Counted from the stretch's first letter, positions 38,226-48,099 are shown. The stretch is 64,000 nt of DNA from Pseudomonas weihenstephanensis (GCF_001043055.1 NZ_JYLF01000005.1:310001-374000); one strand, 5' to 3'. Translations and numbers: made by a program. Notes: generated by a model not told the origin, from the sequence alone.

Positions 38226-39647
38226 ATGAGCGAACAAATACCTGTCCAGATACTTGAATCCTTTGAGGCTTCTCGACCTAGAGCCGCAAAACATAAAAAC
38301 AAGTCCAGCGACAACCTAATCCACACCCGCAGTTTTACCGGGCTGTTCCGCACGCTTCGATTAGTCGGCGCAGGCTTTCTGTTCTTGCTGTTCTTCGGCA
38401 CAGTCTGGCTTAACTGGGACGGTCGCCAAGCAGTTTTATGGGACTTGTCTGAAAGTAAGTTCCATATTTTTGGTGCCACATTCTGGCCACAGGATTTCAT
38501 CCTGCTTTCGGCCTTGTTGATCATCGCAGCCTTCGGCCTGTTCGCAATCACGGTATTTGCGGGGCGGGTGTGGTGCGGTTATACGTGCCCACAAAGCACA
38601 TGGACTTGGCTGTTTATGTGGTGCGAAAAAATAACAGAAGGCGACAGAAATCAGCGAATCAAGCTGCAAGCAGCCCCGTGGCGCTTGAACAAAATTGCGC
38701 GTCGCACCGCTAAACACGCGCTGTGGATGGCCATCAGTGTCATGACCGCGCTGACTTTTGTCGGCTACTTTACCCCGATCCGGCCCCTGGCAACGGAGCT
38801 GCTGACCTTGGAGATGGCTGGCGTCAGTTTGTTCTGGGTGCTGTTTTTCACCGGTGCCACATACATCAATGCCGGGTGGCTGCGCGAAGCCGTGTGCATG
38901 CACATGTGCCCTTATGCGCGGTTCCAGAGCGTGATGTTTGATAAAGACACCCTCGCCATCTCCTATGACGTGGCGCGTGGCGAAAGCCGTGGGCCGCGTA
39001 AACGCGGGATTGAGCCAAAACAGGCAGGGCTGGGTGACTGCATCGATTGCCATATGTGCGTGCAAGTGTGCCCAACCGGCATCGACATCCGCGACGGCTT
39101 GCAGATGGAGTGCATCGGCTGCGCGGCGTGTATCGACGCCTGTGATTCGGTGATGGACAAAATGGGCTATGCCCGTGGGCTGGTGCGCTATACCTCCGAG
39201 CATGAATTGCAAGGTGGTAAGACGCATCTGCTGCGTCCACGCCTGATCGGCTACGCCATCGTCCTGGTGGTGATGATCGGCGCACTGGTCTTTGCACTGA
39301 ATCAGCGCAGCATGGTCTCAATGGATGTGATCAAGGACCGGGGCCTGTTTCGCGAAAACAGCCAGGGCCAGATCGAAAACATCTACAGCCTTAAAATCAT
39401 CAACAAGACTCAGCAGGCGCAGCACTATCGGGTGTCACTCAAAGACGGCGAAGGCTATCAGTTGCAAGGTAAAACCGAACTGACGCTGGCCCCCGGTGAA
39501 ATGACTGACGTACCCGTGTCCGTCGCATTGCTGGCAGATCGCCCGACCAGCAGTTCGCAAACCATCACGTTTGTGATCACGGATACGGACGAACCTGGCA
39601 TCCGCGCGGTAGCCGATAGCCGCTTTGTGGCACCGCTCAATCGTTGA
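38226..39647 (+). CDS. ccoG: CcoG-like cbb3 oxidase accessory protein
   Basis: Polytopic iron-sulfur protein (473 aa) of the CcoG/FixG family; CcoG reduces Cu(II) for cbb3 oxidase copper insertion (family knowledge). It has several N-terminal helices, a GYTCPQS cluster, HMCPYARFQ, then two ferredoxin-type motifs in CIDCHMCVQVCP and CIGCAACIDAC, and a C-terminal FixG immunoglobulin-like domain. ATG 38226 (MSEQIPVQ) is preferred; an in-frame ATG at 38202 is possible. It is followed by an MpaR-like regulator rather than by ccoHIS, which matches P. aeruginosa PA4131-PA4132 and not the main ccoGHIS operon. Confidence 0.92.
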   Translation: MSEQIPVQILESFEASRPRAAKHKNKSSDNLIHTRSFTGLFRTLRLVGAGFLFLLFFGTVWLNWDGRQAVLWDLSESKFHIFGATFWPQDFILLSALLIIAAFGLFAITVFAGRVWCGYTCPQSTWTWLFMWCEKITEGDRNQRIKLQAAPWRLNKIARRTAKHALWMAISVMTALTFVGYFTPIRPLATELLTLEMAGVSLFWVLFFTGATYINAGWLREAVCMHMCPYARFQSVMFDKDTLAISYDVARGESRGPRKRGIEPKQAGLGDCIDCHMCVQVCPTGIDIRDGLQMECIGCAACIDACDSVMDKMGYARGLVRYTSEHELQGGKTHLLRPRLIGYAIVLVVMIGALVFALNQRSMVSMDVIKDRGLFRENSQGQIENIYSLKIINKTQQAQHYRVSLKDGEGYQLQGKTELTLAPGEMTDVPVSVALLADRPTSSSQTITFVITDTDEPGIRAVADSRFVAPLNR

Positions 39648-39664
39648 CCCGAGTGCCGAGGATG

Positions 39665-39717
39665 TGTCCGCTCGCGCAGGGTTGCGCAATCGGACGCAGC
39701 CTTCGCCAGCCGCTACG
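39665..39717. repeat. intergenic inverted repeat
   Basis: TGTCCG (39665-39670) pairs with CGGACGC (39691-39697) around an inner GCGCA/TGCGC stem, followed by AGCCTTCGCCAGCCGCTACGG, which resembles the GTAGCCGCTGxCGAAGGCTGCG repeats common in the P. fluorescens group. It lies between the ccoG-like gene and the regulator. Confidence 0.45.
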
Positions 39718-39772
39718 GGTACAGTGCCCCTTCTGAATTTCCCTGAATAACGCCGGACCGAGCATTGCCTAC

Positions 39773-41182
39773 ATGAAACGCTACGAAAAATTTGCCGACG
39801 ATATTGCTGAGCTGATCCGCTGCGGGGTGCTCGGCCCCGGACAACGCGTCCCCTCAGTGCGCTATGCCAGCCAAACCTACGGCGTCAGCCCTTCGACGGT
39901 TTTTCAAGCCTATTACCTGCTCGAACGCCGGGGCCTGATCCGTGCCAAACCGCGTTCGGGGTATTTCGTCAACGCGCACACGCCCAGCCCGTTCAGCGAA
40001 CCGGTCTTTAGCAGCCACGTCACCGAGTCCACCGAGGTCGATGTCAGCGCGCTGGTGTTCTCCGTGCTGGACTCGATCAAAGACCCGCACACGGTGCCCT
40101 TCGGCTCAGCGTTCCCCAGCCCGACACTCTTTCCGTTGCAACGTCTGGCCCGCTCGATGGCCACCGCCAGCCGCGAGATGGACCCACGCATGGTGGTGAC
40201 CGACATGTCGCCGGGCAACCCGCAACTCCGGCGCCAAATAGCCCTGCGCTATATGGTCGGCGGGCTGATGTTGCCAATGGAAGAACTGCTGATCACCAAT
40301 GGCGCGCTGGAAGCCTTGAACCTGTGCTTGCAAGCTGTCACCGAGCCAGGGGACCTGGTGGCCATTGAAGCCCCGGCGTTTTATGCCTGCTTGCAAGTGC
40401 TTGAGCGGCTCAAACTCAAAGCGGTGGAAATCCCTGTGCACCCGCGTGATGGCATTGATCTGGGGGTGCTGGCGCAAACCCTTGAGCGGCACCCGATCAA
40501 AGCCGTGTGGTGCATGACCAACTTCCAGAACCCGATTGGCGCCAGCATGCCCGAAGCTAAAAAGCAGGCATTGGTCGAACTGCTGCGCACCCATCAAGTG
40601 CCGCTGATTGAAGACGACGTGTACGCCGAACTGTATTACGGCCAACACGCGCCGAAACCGGCCAAAGCCTTTGATACCGAAGGTCTGGTGATGCACTGCG
40701 GCTCGTTTGCCAAAAGCCTGGCACCGGGTTATCGCGTGGGTTGGGTGGCAGCGGGCCGGTACGCGCAAAAAGTGGAGCGCCTGAAACTGATGACGTCACT
40801 GTGCGCCTCGATGCCCGCGCAAGCCGCCATCGCCGATTACCTGCAACACGGCGGTTATGACCGTCACCTGCGCAAATTGCGCGATGCACTGGAAGGCCAG
40901 CAAAACGCCATGCTGGCCGCGATTGCACGCTACTTCCCGGCCCAAACCCGGGTCAGCCATCCCAGCGGCGGCTACTTTCTGTGGCTGGAGCTGCCTGAGC
41001 AAATGGACTCGCTCAAGCTGTTTCAAATGGCCTTGGCGCAAGGTATCAGCATCGCGCCAGGGCCGATTTTCTCGGCCACCCAGCGCTTTCGAAACTGCAT
41101 CCGCCTCAACTACGGCAGCCCGTGGGATGAAGTGAGCGAAAAAGCCATGGAAACCTTGGGCAAAATCGTGCGCTCGTTTTAA
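39773..41182 (+). CDS. mpaR: MocR-family (GntR-HTH/aminotransferase) regulator, MpaR-like
   Basis: 469-aa transcription regulator fusing an N-terminal GntR winged helix (residues about 1-75, PGQRVPSVRYASQTYGVSPSTVFQAYY) to a fold-type I aminotransferase domain. The PLP lysine is in CGSFAKSLAPGYRVGW. It lies 125 bp after the ccoG-like gene on the same strand, as MpaR (PA4132) does in the cyanide-induced cluster of P. aeruginosa, where ccoN4Q4 comes next. Here ccoN4Q4 is 30 kb away. The likely targets are its own region and ccoN4Q4 (inference). Confidence 0.8.
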   Translation: MKRYEKFADDIAELIRCGVLGPGQRVPSVRYASQTYGVSPSTVFQAYYLLERRGLIRAKPRSGYFVNAHTPSPFSEPVFSSHVTESTEVDVSALVFSVLDSIKDPHTVPFGSAFPSPTLFPLQRLARSMATASREMDPRMVVTDMSPGNPQLRRQIALRYMVGGLMLPMEELLITNGALEALNLCLQAVTEPGDLVAIEAPAFYACLQVLERLKLKAVEIPVHPRDGIDLGVLAQTLERHPIKAVWCMTNFQNPIGASMPEAKKQALVELLRTHQVPLIEDDVYAELYYGQHAPKPAKAFDTEGLVMHCGSFAKSLAPGYRVGWVAAGRYAQKVERLKLMTSLCASMPAQAAIADYLQHGGYDRHLRKLRDALEGQQNAMLAAIARYFPAQTRVSHPSGGYFLWLELPEQMDSLKLFQMALAQGISIAPGPIFSATQRFRNCIRLNYGSPWDEVSEKAMETLGKIVRSF

Positions 41183-41225
41183 TCCCATACGCCAGACACG
41201 CCGTAGCAGCCGCCGAGGCTGTGTA

Positions 41226-41636
41226 TTACCCCGGCATGCAGGTGAAGTCGGCTGTATGGGCGACTTCCTTGCCGGATGAGTCCATCAGCGTCGCACTGAT
41301 TTCAGGCCCCAGGCTCGATTCGATCAGCTGGTAATGCTCCCCCGCCTTGAACGCCGGGTATTTCACATCGCCTTGGCAATCCACCTGATTCTGGTCGCCG
41401 GTCGCGCCTTCGTACAGGGTCACGTCCAGCCGATGGGCGCCTGGCGTGACTTCAAAATAACGGCCGTCACGGGTGTTTTTCCCGTCCACCCGTTCGGCCA
41501 TCAGGTCGCTGGTGCCTTCTTCTTTCAGGCCGATCCAGGCTTGAGCCGGGTCTTGCTTGGGCATCGGCCCCGCGCAGGCCGATAGCAACAGAACCAGACT
41601 CAGGGAGGGAATCAAAAGCAGCGGTTTAACAGTCAT
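41226..41636 (-). CDS. small lipoprotein of unknown function
   Basis: 136-aa protein. The signal peptide MTVKPLLLIPSLSLVLLLSAC ends in a lipobox (LLSAC). The mature part looks beta-rich, with an acidic RDGRYFEVTPGAHRLDVTLYEG strand pair and two cysteines (VDCQGD and FTCMPG) that could pair. ATG 41636 is chosen; the in-frame TTG 18 bp earlier adds only a non-signal extension. No family recognised with confidence. It is convergent with mpaR and divergent from the RND operon. Confidence 0.72.
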   Translation of the reverse strand: MTVKPLLLIPSLSLVLLLSACAGPMPKQDPAQAWIGLKEEGTSDLMAERVDGKNTRDGRYFEVTPGAHRLDVTLYEGATGDQNQVDCQGDVKYPAFKAGEHYQLIESSLGPEISATLMDSSGKEVAHTADFTCMPG

Positions 41637-41861
41637 CGCAGACGAGCCTCGCAAAGAGCATTCAAAAGGTGCGACAGGCTCAACCCCGACCCGTCGAATA
41701 GGTCGTAAGCTTGGCGGCCATCGCGTACCGCGCCAAATGAATGAAAGTGAAGGGATTTTCAGCCCTTACCTAAAGGATCCTTCACGTTACTGAAAGCTGA
41801 TCGTTAGGTGCCAACAGCAAGACTGCCGGGGTTTGCAATTCCACTCCTCGGAGGTTCAGGC

Positions 41862-44800
41862 ATGCTCGGGCTGGTAAAGACCGCACTGCACAAGCCCTAC
41901 ACGTTTATCGTGTTGGCGATTTTCATCTGCATCATTGGGCCGTTGGCCGCCGTGCGTACGCCCACGGATGTGTTCCCGGACATTGGCATTCCCGTGGTCG
42001 CTGTGGTGTGGCAGTACACCGGCCTGGCGCCCGCCGACATGGCGGGCCGGGTGATTTACACCTATGAGCGCTCGCTCAGCACCACGGTCAATGACATCGA
42101 GCACATCGAATCGCAGTCGTTGCCCGGCATGGGCATCGTGAAAATTTTCTTTCAGCCTGGGGTCGATATTCGTACCGCCAACGCGCAAGTGACAGCCGTG
42201 TCACAAACCGTACTCAAACAAATGCCGCCCGGCATTACGCCCCCGCTGATTCTCAATTACAGCGCCTCGACCGTCCCGATATTACAGTTGGCCTTCTCCA
42301 GCCCTACGCTCTCCGAAGCGCATATTCGCGATTTGGTGCAGAACAACATCCGCTTGCCCCTGAGCGCCCTGCCCGGCCTCGCCATGCCGACGCCGATGGG
42401 GGGCAAGCAGCGCCAGATCACCCTTGACCTTGATCCGCAAGCGCTGGCAGCCAAGGGGCTGTCGGCACAAGACGTGGGCAATGCGCTGGCGGCGCAAAAC
42501 CAGATCATTCCGGTAGGGACCGTCAAGCTCGGCACCTATGAATACACGGTGATGCTCAACAACAGCCCCAAAGCCATCGACGAACTCAACGCGTTGCCGA
42601 TCAAAACGGTAAATGGCGCACTGATCACCATTGGCCAAGTGGCGCACGTGCGTGATGGTTCGCCGCCACAAACCAATATCGTGCGCGTGGATGGTCATCG
42701 CGCCGTGCTGATGCCGGCCTTGAAAAACGGCAATATTTCGACACTTTCCATTGTCGATGGCATTCGCGCGATGTTGCCGCGCATCAATGAAACCCTACCG
42801 CCCTCGCTCAAGACCACGCTGTTGGGCGACGCTTCGGTGTTCGTTAAACAGTCGGTGGGCAGCGTGGCGCAAGAAGGCATCATTGCCGCGTTATTGACCA
42901 GCGCAATGATTCTGCTGTTTCTCGGCAGTTGGCGTTCGACGCTGATTATTGCGGTGTCGATCCCGTTGGCGGTGCTCTCGGCGATTGCCCTGCTGGCCCT
43001 CAGTGGCCAGACCCTGAACGTCATGACCCTCGGCGGGCTGGCATTGGCGGTGGGGATATTGGTCGATGATGCGACGGTGACTATCGAGAACATCAACTGG
43101 CATCTGGAGCAAGGCAAGTCGGTGCGCGATGCGATTCTCGATGGGGCCGCGCAGATTGTCGGCCCGGCGTTTGTGTCGCTGCTGTGTATCTGCATCGTGT
43201 TTGTGCCGATGTTCATGTTGCAGGGGATTGCCGGGTATCTGTTCCGGCCGATGGCCCTGGCGGTCATTTTCGCGATGGGCAGCTCTTTTATTCTGTCGCG
43301 CACGCTGGTGCCGACGCTGGCGATGTTTCTGCTCAAGCCCCATGCGCCGCAGCCAGGGGCGGGGCAGCACCCGGAAGACGGCTACATCAATCACCACGAA
43401 GGTGAGCAGCACAGCAAAAAGCATTCGGCACCGGTGCAGGCGCTGTTGAATTTCCAGCAAGGTTTCGAGCGCCGTTTTTCGGCGGTGCGTGATGCTTATT
43501 ACGCTGTGCTGGAGCTGACACTGGCCCATCGCAAACGCTTTTTGCTGGGGTTCATGGCTTGTGTGCTGTCCTCGTTTGCGCTGCTGCCAAGCTTGGGTCA
43601 GGACTTTTTCCCCGCCACCGATGCGGGCGCATTGGCCTTGCATGTGCGCTTGCCGCTGGGTACGCGCATCGAAGAAAGCGCTGCCGCCTTCGACCGGATC
43701 GAATCGCGGATTCGCGAAATCATCCCGGCTGATCAACTGGACAGCATCATCGATAACATCGGGATTCCGTTGAGCGGTATCGACATGGCCTACAGCAGCA
43801 GCGGCACCATCGGCCCGCAGGATGGCGATATTCAGGTCACCCTCAAGGCCGATCACAGCCCGACAGCCGATTACGTGAAGCGCTTGCGTGAAGCCCTGCC
43901 CGAAAGCTTCCCCGGCAGCCAGTTCGCCTTTATCCCTGCGGATATCAGTAGCCAGATTCTTAACTTTGGCTCACCCGCCCCGCTTGACGTGAAAATTTCC
44001 GGGCGCGATGACGCCGCCAACCGGGCGTATGCGCTGGCGTTGCAGCGCCGCTTGCAACATGTGCCGGGAATTGCCGACCTGCGTATCCAACAGTCGGTGG
44101 GTTACCCGTCGTTGCAGGTCAATGTGGATCGTCAGCGCGCCAATGGCCTGGGCATTACCGAGCGTGATGTGACCAATAGCATGGTCGCGTCGCTGGCCGG
44201 CAGCTCTCAAGTTGCGCCAACCTTCTGGCTCAACCCGCAAAACGGCGTGTCTTACGGCGTAGTGGCAGCCACGCCGCAATATCGTCTGGACAGCATGCCT
44301 GCCCTGGAAGCACTACCGGTGACGGGCAGTAACGGCCAGTCACAAATTCTCGGCGGGCTGGCCACGATCAGCCGCGTGCAAAGCCCGGCGGTGATCACCC
44401 ACTACAACATTCAGCCGACGCTGGACCTGTACGCCAACATTCAGGGCCGCGACCTGGGATCAGTGGCCGCTGATGTGCAAAAGGTCATTGATGGCGCCGC
44501 CGACCTGCGCCCCAAAGGCGCGATCATCAGTTTGCATGGGCAAATCGATGCCTTGCACGAGGCGTTCAGCGGCCTGAGCTTTGGTTTGCTTGGCGCTGTG
44601 GTGCTGATTTACCTGCTGATCGTGGTCAACTTCCAGTCCTGGGTCGACCCGTTTGTGATCATCACGGCGCTGCCTGCCGCCCTGGCCGGGATTGTGTGGA
44701 TGCTGTTCTTGAGTGGCACCTCGCTGTCGGTCCCGGCCTTGACCGGTGCCATCTTGTGCATGGGGGTGGCCACGGCCAACTCGATTCTGGTGGTGAGCTT

Positions 44801-45080
44801 CTGTCGCGAACGTCTGGCCGAGCATGGCGACGCGCTCAAGGCCGCGCTTGAAGCGGGCTACACACGCTTTCGGCCGGTGTGCATGACCGCATTGGCAATG
44901 ATGATCGGGATGTTGCCGCTGGCCCTCTCCGAAGAACAAAATGCCCCGCTCGGACGCGCCGTGATTGGCGGTCTGATGCTGGCCACCGTCGCCACCCTGC
45001 TGTTCGTGCCCGTGGTGTTCAGCCTGGTGCACGGGCGCAACGAACCCCGCGCTGCTGCTGGAGAAACACCCCATGTCTAA
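41862..45080 (+). CDS. RND efflux permease (first gene of a pump-adaptor-channel operon)
   Basis: 1072-aa RND permease. It starts MLGLVKTALHKPYTF with a GGAGG Shine-Dalgarno at 41850, has DVFPDIGIPVVAVVWQYTG, two large periplasmic loops and the proton-relay motif GILVDDATVTIENI. It belongs to neither the typical AcrB/Mex group nor the CzcA/CusA metal group by motif; the substrate is unknown. A His-rich cytoplasmic linker (INHHEGEQHSKKHS) lies mid-protein. The stop overlaps the adaptor gene by 8 bp. The order pump-adaptor-channel differs from the usual adaptor-first operon. Confidence 0.92.
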   Translation: MLGLVKTALHKPYTFIVLAIFICIIGPLAAVRTPTDVFPDIGIPVVAVVWQYTGLAPADMAGRVIYTYERSLSTTVNDIEHIESQSLPGMGIVKIFFQPGVDIRTANAQVTAVSQTVLKQMPPGITPPLILNYSASTVPILQLAFSSPTLSEAHIRDLVQNNIRLPLSALPGLAMPTPMGGKQRQITLDLDPQALAAKGLSAQDVGNALAAQNQIIPVGTVKLGTYEYTVMLNNSPKAIDELNALPIKTVNGALITIGQVAHVRDGSPPQTNIVRVDGHRAVLMPALKNGNISTLSIVDGIRAMLPRINETLPPSLKTTLLGDASVFVKQSVGSVAQEGIIAALLTSAMILLFLGSWRSTLIIAVSIPLAVLSAIALLALSGQTLNVMTLGGLALAVGILVDDATVTIENINWHLEQGKSVRDAILDGAAQIVGPAFVSLLCICIVFVPMFMLQGIAGYLFRPMALAVIFAMGSSFILSRTLVPTLAMFLLKPHAPQPGAGQHPEDGYINHHEGEQHSKKHSAPVQALLNFQQGFERRFSAVRDAYYAVLELTLAHRKRFLLGFMACVLSSFALLPSLGQDFFPATDAGALALHVRLPLGTRIEESAAAFDRIESRIREIIPADQLDSIIDNIGIPLSGIDMAYSSSGTIGPQDGDIQVTLKADHSPTADYVKRLREALPESFPGSQFAFIPADISSQILNFGSPAPLDVKISGRDDAANRAYALALQRRLQHVPGIADLRIQQSVGYPSLQVNVDRQRANGLGITERDVTNSMVASLAGSSQVAPTFWLNPQNGVSYGVVAATPQYRLDSMPALEALPVTGSNGQSQILGGLATISRVQSPAVITHYNIQPTLDLYANIQGRDLGSVAADVQKVIDGAADLRPKGAIISLHGQIDALHEAFSGLSFGLLGAVVLIYLLIVVNFQSWVDPFVIITALPAALAGIVWMLFLSGTSLSVPALTGAILCMGVATANSILVVSFCRERLAEHGDALKAALEAGYTRFRPVCMTALAMMIGMLPLALSEEQNAPLGRAVIGGLMLATVATLLFVPVVFSLVHGRNEPRAAAGETPHV

Positions 45081-46236
45081 TCAAACACCGTCACGCAAGC
45101 GCTTAATGGTACTGGGTATCGGCGGCCTCTCGCTGGCCGCCTTGCTGGTGGCTAACGGGCTGGCTGCTCGCAGCCGCCATGAACAGGCGGTGGTTCACTG
45201 GACTGAAGCGGCCGCGTTGCCCGTGGTAAGTGTGTTTGAACCGCTGCAAAACGCGCACGGCGACACGCTGCGTTTGCCCGCTCATTTGGAGGCGTGGAGC
45301 AAGGCGCCGATTCATGCACGGGTGAGCGGCTATCTGCAAAGCTGGCAAACCGACATTGGCAGCAAGGTGCAAGCCGGTCAGGTATTGGCCCTGATCGACA
45401 GCCCTGATCTGGACCAGCAACTGGCGCAGGCCCGCGCCCATAAGGCGCAGGAGCAAGCCAACGCCTCACTGGCGGCGACCACCGCCACACGCTGGCAAAA
45501 CCTGTTGGCTTCGCACTCGGTGTCGCGTCAGGAGGCCGACGAGAAACTATCGAATGCCGCCGCGGCCAAAGCCAATGCGCAGGCAGCCCAGGCCGATTAC
45601 GCACGTCTTTTGACACTGGAAGCCTACAAAACCATCCGTGCGCCTTTCGCTGGCACCATCACCGCGCGCAATACCGACATTGGCCAGTTGATCAAAGCTG
45701 ACACCGACAGCGACACGCAGTTGTTTGACATCGCCGACACCCACCAACTGCGCCTTTACGTGCCGGTGCCGCAAAACTACGCCAGTGTGATCCGCCAGGG
45801 GATGCATGTGCAGCTCAGTGTCCCGGAGCACCCGGGCCAAACCTTCAGCGCCAGGTTGATCGGTAACTCAACCTCGATTGATCGGCGTTCGGGCACGCTG
45901 ATGGCACAGTTTGTCGTGCTCAATCCTGATGATGCGCTGATGCCCGGCGATTACGCCGAAGCCGTGTTATCGATCCCGGCCGATACCCACGGCGTCAGTA
46001 TTGCGGCCAGCGCCCTGATCTTTCGCGCCCAAGGCACTCAGGTCGCCCTCCTCGACAGCGCCCACCATGTGCATTTGCAAAGCATCCACATTGGCCTGGA
46101 TTTAGGCGATCGGCTGGTCATTGATCAAGGGCTCAAACCTGCTGACACCGTCATCGACAACCCGCCTGACGCCCTGCGCGAGGGTGATGCGGTGAAACTC
46201 GCGGACACAGGAGCCTCCCATGCAGCCAAGGCTTAA
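45073..46236 (+). CDS. RND periplasmic adaptor (membrane-fusion protein)
   Basis: 387-aa HlyD-type adaptor. One N-terminal helix (about 10-30) is followed by lipoyl halves around ARVSGYLQSWQTDIGSKV and IRAPFAGTITARNTDIG, an Ala/Gln-rich coiled-coil hairpin between them, and a beta-barrel domain (VQLSVPEHPGQTFSARL). The ATG overlaps the permease stop, and the stop region overlaps the outer-membrane gene by 17 bp. It links the pump at 41862 to the channel at 46220. Confidence 0.93.
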   Translation: MSNQTPSRKRLMVLGIGGLSLAALLVANGLAARSRHEQAVVHWTEAAALPVVSVFEPLQNAHGDTLRLPAHLEAWSKAPIHARVSGYLQSWQTDIGSKVQAGQVLALIDSPDLDQQLAQARAHKAQEQANASLAATTATRWQNLLASHSVSRQEADEKLSNAAAAKANAQAAQADYARLLTLEAYKTIRAPFAGTITARNTDIGQLIKADTDSDTQLFDIADTHQLRLYVPVPQNYASVIRQGMHVQLSVPEHPGQTFSARLIGNSTSIDRRSGTLMAQFVVLNPDDALMPGDYAEAVLSIPADTHGVSIAASALIFRAQGTQVALLDSAHHVHLQSIHIGLDLGDRLVIDQGLKPADTVIDNPPDALREGDAVKLADTGASHAAKA

Positions 46237-47635
46237 ATGTGCGTTATTGCTGCTGGTTACGGCGCTACAGGGCTGCTCGTTGGCACCGGCTTATACAGCC
46301 CCCTTAATCGACCTGCCCGCGCATTACCGCGAACACAACAGCGACGGCCCGTGGCACAGCGCGCAGCCCGCCGATCATGTGCCCGAGCAATGGTGGCAGG
46401 CGTACCAGGACCCGCGGTTGAACACACTGCAACAGCAACTACTCACGGCCAACCCGGACCTTGCAGCGGCGCTGGCGCACGTGGAGGCCTCACAGGCTTA
46501 CGCCAGCCAGTTGCATGCCGGGTTGTTCCCGCAATTAACCGCCAGCGCTCAACCCCTTCGTCAGCGTCAATCAGACAACCGCCCACTACGCGGGACGACT
46601 CAACCCTCGGTGTACAACAGCATGACGGCCGGGTTTGCACTCAATGTTGATCTCGATCTGTGGGGCAAAATCCGCAATCAGGTGGCAGCAGGCGATGCTC
46701 AGGCGCAGGCCTCGGCTGATGATCTGGCGGTGGCGCGCCTGAGTCTCCAGCGCCAATTGGCCATCCTCTACGTCCAGCTCGACGGGTTGGATGCGCAACA
46801 GCAGATTCTGACCTGCTCTCTGGACGATTACCGCCAGGCCTTACAGCTGACCCGCGACCGCTATCAGGGCCAGATAGCGTCTGAACTTGATCTGACGCGC
46901 GCCCAAAGCCAACTGGCGCAGGCGCGGGCGCAACTGGACGATGTCCGTGGGCAGCGTAATCTGGCCGAACATGCGATCGGCGAACTGGTGGGCCAAGCCG
47001 CAAGCGACTTCCACCTGGCCGCCAGCGAAGGCAGCCTCAATATGCCCACGCAACCTGCCACTCTGCCCAGTACGTTGTTACAGCGCCGACCTGATATTGC
47101 GGCAACTGAGCGCCGGGTGTTTGCGGCCAATGCCGCGATTGGCGTGGCGAAAGCGGCCTGGTACCCGGATTTCAGCTTGAGCGGGCTGATCGGCGGGCAA
47201 ACCCAAGGCAGCGGCAATATGTTGGCGGCGAGCAATCGCTTTTGGGCGTTGGGGCCTTTGATGAATCTGCCCATTTTTGACGGCGGCCGACTGGATGCAC
47301 AGGAACGACAGGCCAAAGCTGAATTTGAGGAGGCCAGCGCTCATTACCGCAGCCAGGTGTTGCGCGCCGTGCGTGAAGTCGAAGACAGCTTGGCCCAGTT
47401 GCGCGACTTGCATCTGCAAAGCCTTGACGAACAAGCCGCTGCCCATGCCGCTCAACAGACTCAAAGCTTGGCCACCCACAGTTACGAGGCTGGCGCCGTG
47501 AATTATCTGGATGTAGTGACCGCACAAACGGCTGCATTGCAGGCACAACGCCAGGTACAAACACTGCGTACCCGGCAATTGCAGGCCAGCGTGCAGTTGC
47601 TGACATCGCTGGGCGGTGGGTGGGGAACCCTGTGA
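46220..47635 (+). CDS. NodT-family outer-membrane channel lipoprotein
   Basis: 471-aa TolC-like outer-membrane factor of the NodT/OprM type. The lipoprotein signal peptide ends in LQGCSLAP (Cys about 19). Two OEP repeats follow, with TAGFALNVDLDLWGKIRNQVAAG in the first and RRPDIAATERRVFAANAAIGVAKAAWYPDFSL in the second, the standard NodT signatures. It is the last gene of the operon and gives the pump its own exit duct. Confidence 0.94.
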   Translation: MQPRLKCALLLLVTALQGCSLAPAYTAPLIDLPAHYREHNSDGPWHSAQPADHVPEQWWQAYQDPRLNTLQQQLLTANPDLAAALAHVEASQAYASQLHAGLFPQLTASAQPLRQRQSDNRPLRGTTQPSVYNSMTAGFALNVDLDLWGKIRNQVAAGDAQAQASADDLAVARLSLQRQLAILYVQLDGLDAQQQILTCSLDDYRQALQLTRDRYQGQIASELDLTRAQSQLAQARAQLDDVRGQRNLAEHAIGELVGQAASDFHLAASEGSLNMPTQPATLPSTLLQRRPDIAATERRVFAANAAIGVAKAAWYPDFSLSGLIGGQTQGSGNMLAASNRFWALGPLMNLPIFDGGRLDAQERQAKAEFEEASAHYRSQVLRAVREVEDSLAQLRDLHLQSLDEQAAAHAAQQTQSLATHSYEAGAVNYLDVVTAQTAALQAQRQVQTLRTRQLQASVQLLTSLGGGWGTL

Positions 47636-47739
47636 CAGTGGAGGCTGCTCCCAGCGCTTGCACGCAAAAATAATGCTCCAACCCCCTCCAATAGCGCCGG
47701 TTGGCGCTACGCTTAGGCAGCTAACGCCGCTTTGACTGC

Positions 47740-48099
47740 TTAATGGGCCGGTTTGCCAGGGGGCAGTTCAATCACTGCGGCTTCAAGATTGTCGAGCTTG
47801 GTGGTTAGCCGCGTCAGCTTCTCTTGGGCCTGTTCTTGCGTGTTGAACGGGCCCAACAGCACATGCTGAACACCTTCATCCACATAAATATAAGAGCTGA
47901 AACCATGCTCAAGCAGTCTTGCCGTCAGGTCACTGAGCGCCTGAGTTTTACCCAATTTCACTTCAACCGCCCATTGGGCAATGGGCGCTTGAACCGTCGA
48001 TGTTTCAGAAGCAGCTTTAGCCCGTTGAATTTTATCGTTAGACTCCTGACCGCAAGCCGTCAAGGCCAATATTGCTGTCATCACGATGACTTTACGCAC
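47740..48099 (-). CDS. SPOR-domain-like lipoprotein
   Basis: 119-aa protein with a short lipoprotein signal (lipobox LTAC at residues 13-16) and a C-terminal domain resembling SPOR: WAVEVKLGKTQALSDLTARLLEHGFSSYIY, then HVLLGPFNTQEQAQEKLTRL. SPOR domains bind denuded peptidoglycan at division sites (family knowledge). The start is GTG at 48099 with AGGGGA in front; the next Met would cut the signal peptide. Monocistronic. Confidence 0.8.
   Translation of the reverse strand: MRKVIVMTAILALTACGQESNDKIQRAKAASETSTVQAPIAQWAVEVKLGKTQALSDLTARLLEHGFSSYIYVDEGVQHVLLGPFNTQEQAQEKLTRLTTKLDNLEAAVIELPPGKPAH

Noticed and set aside
42891..43856. 321-codon minus-strand frame inside the RND permease
   Set aside because: Arg/His/Gln-rich shadow of the permease code on the other strand.
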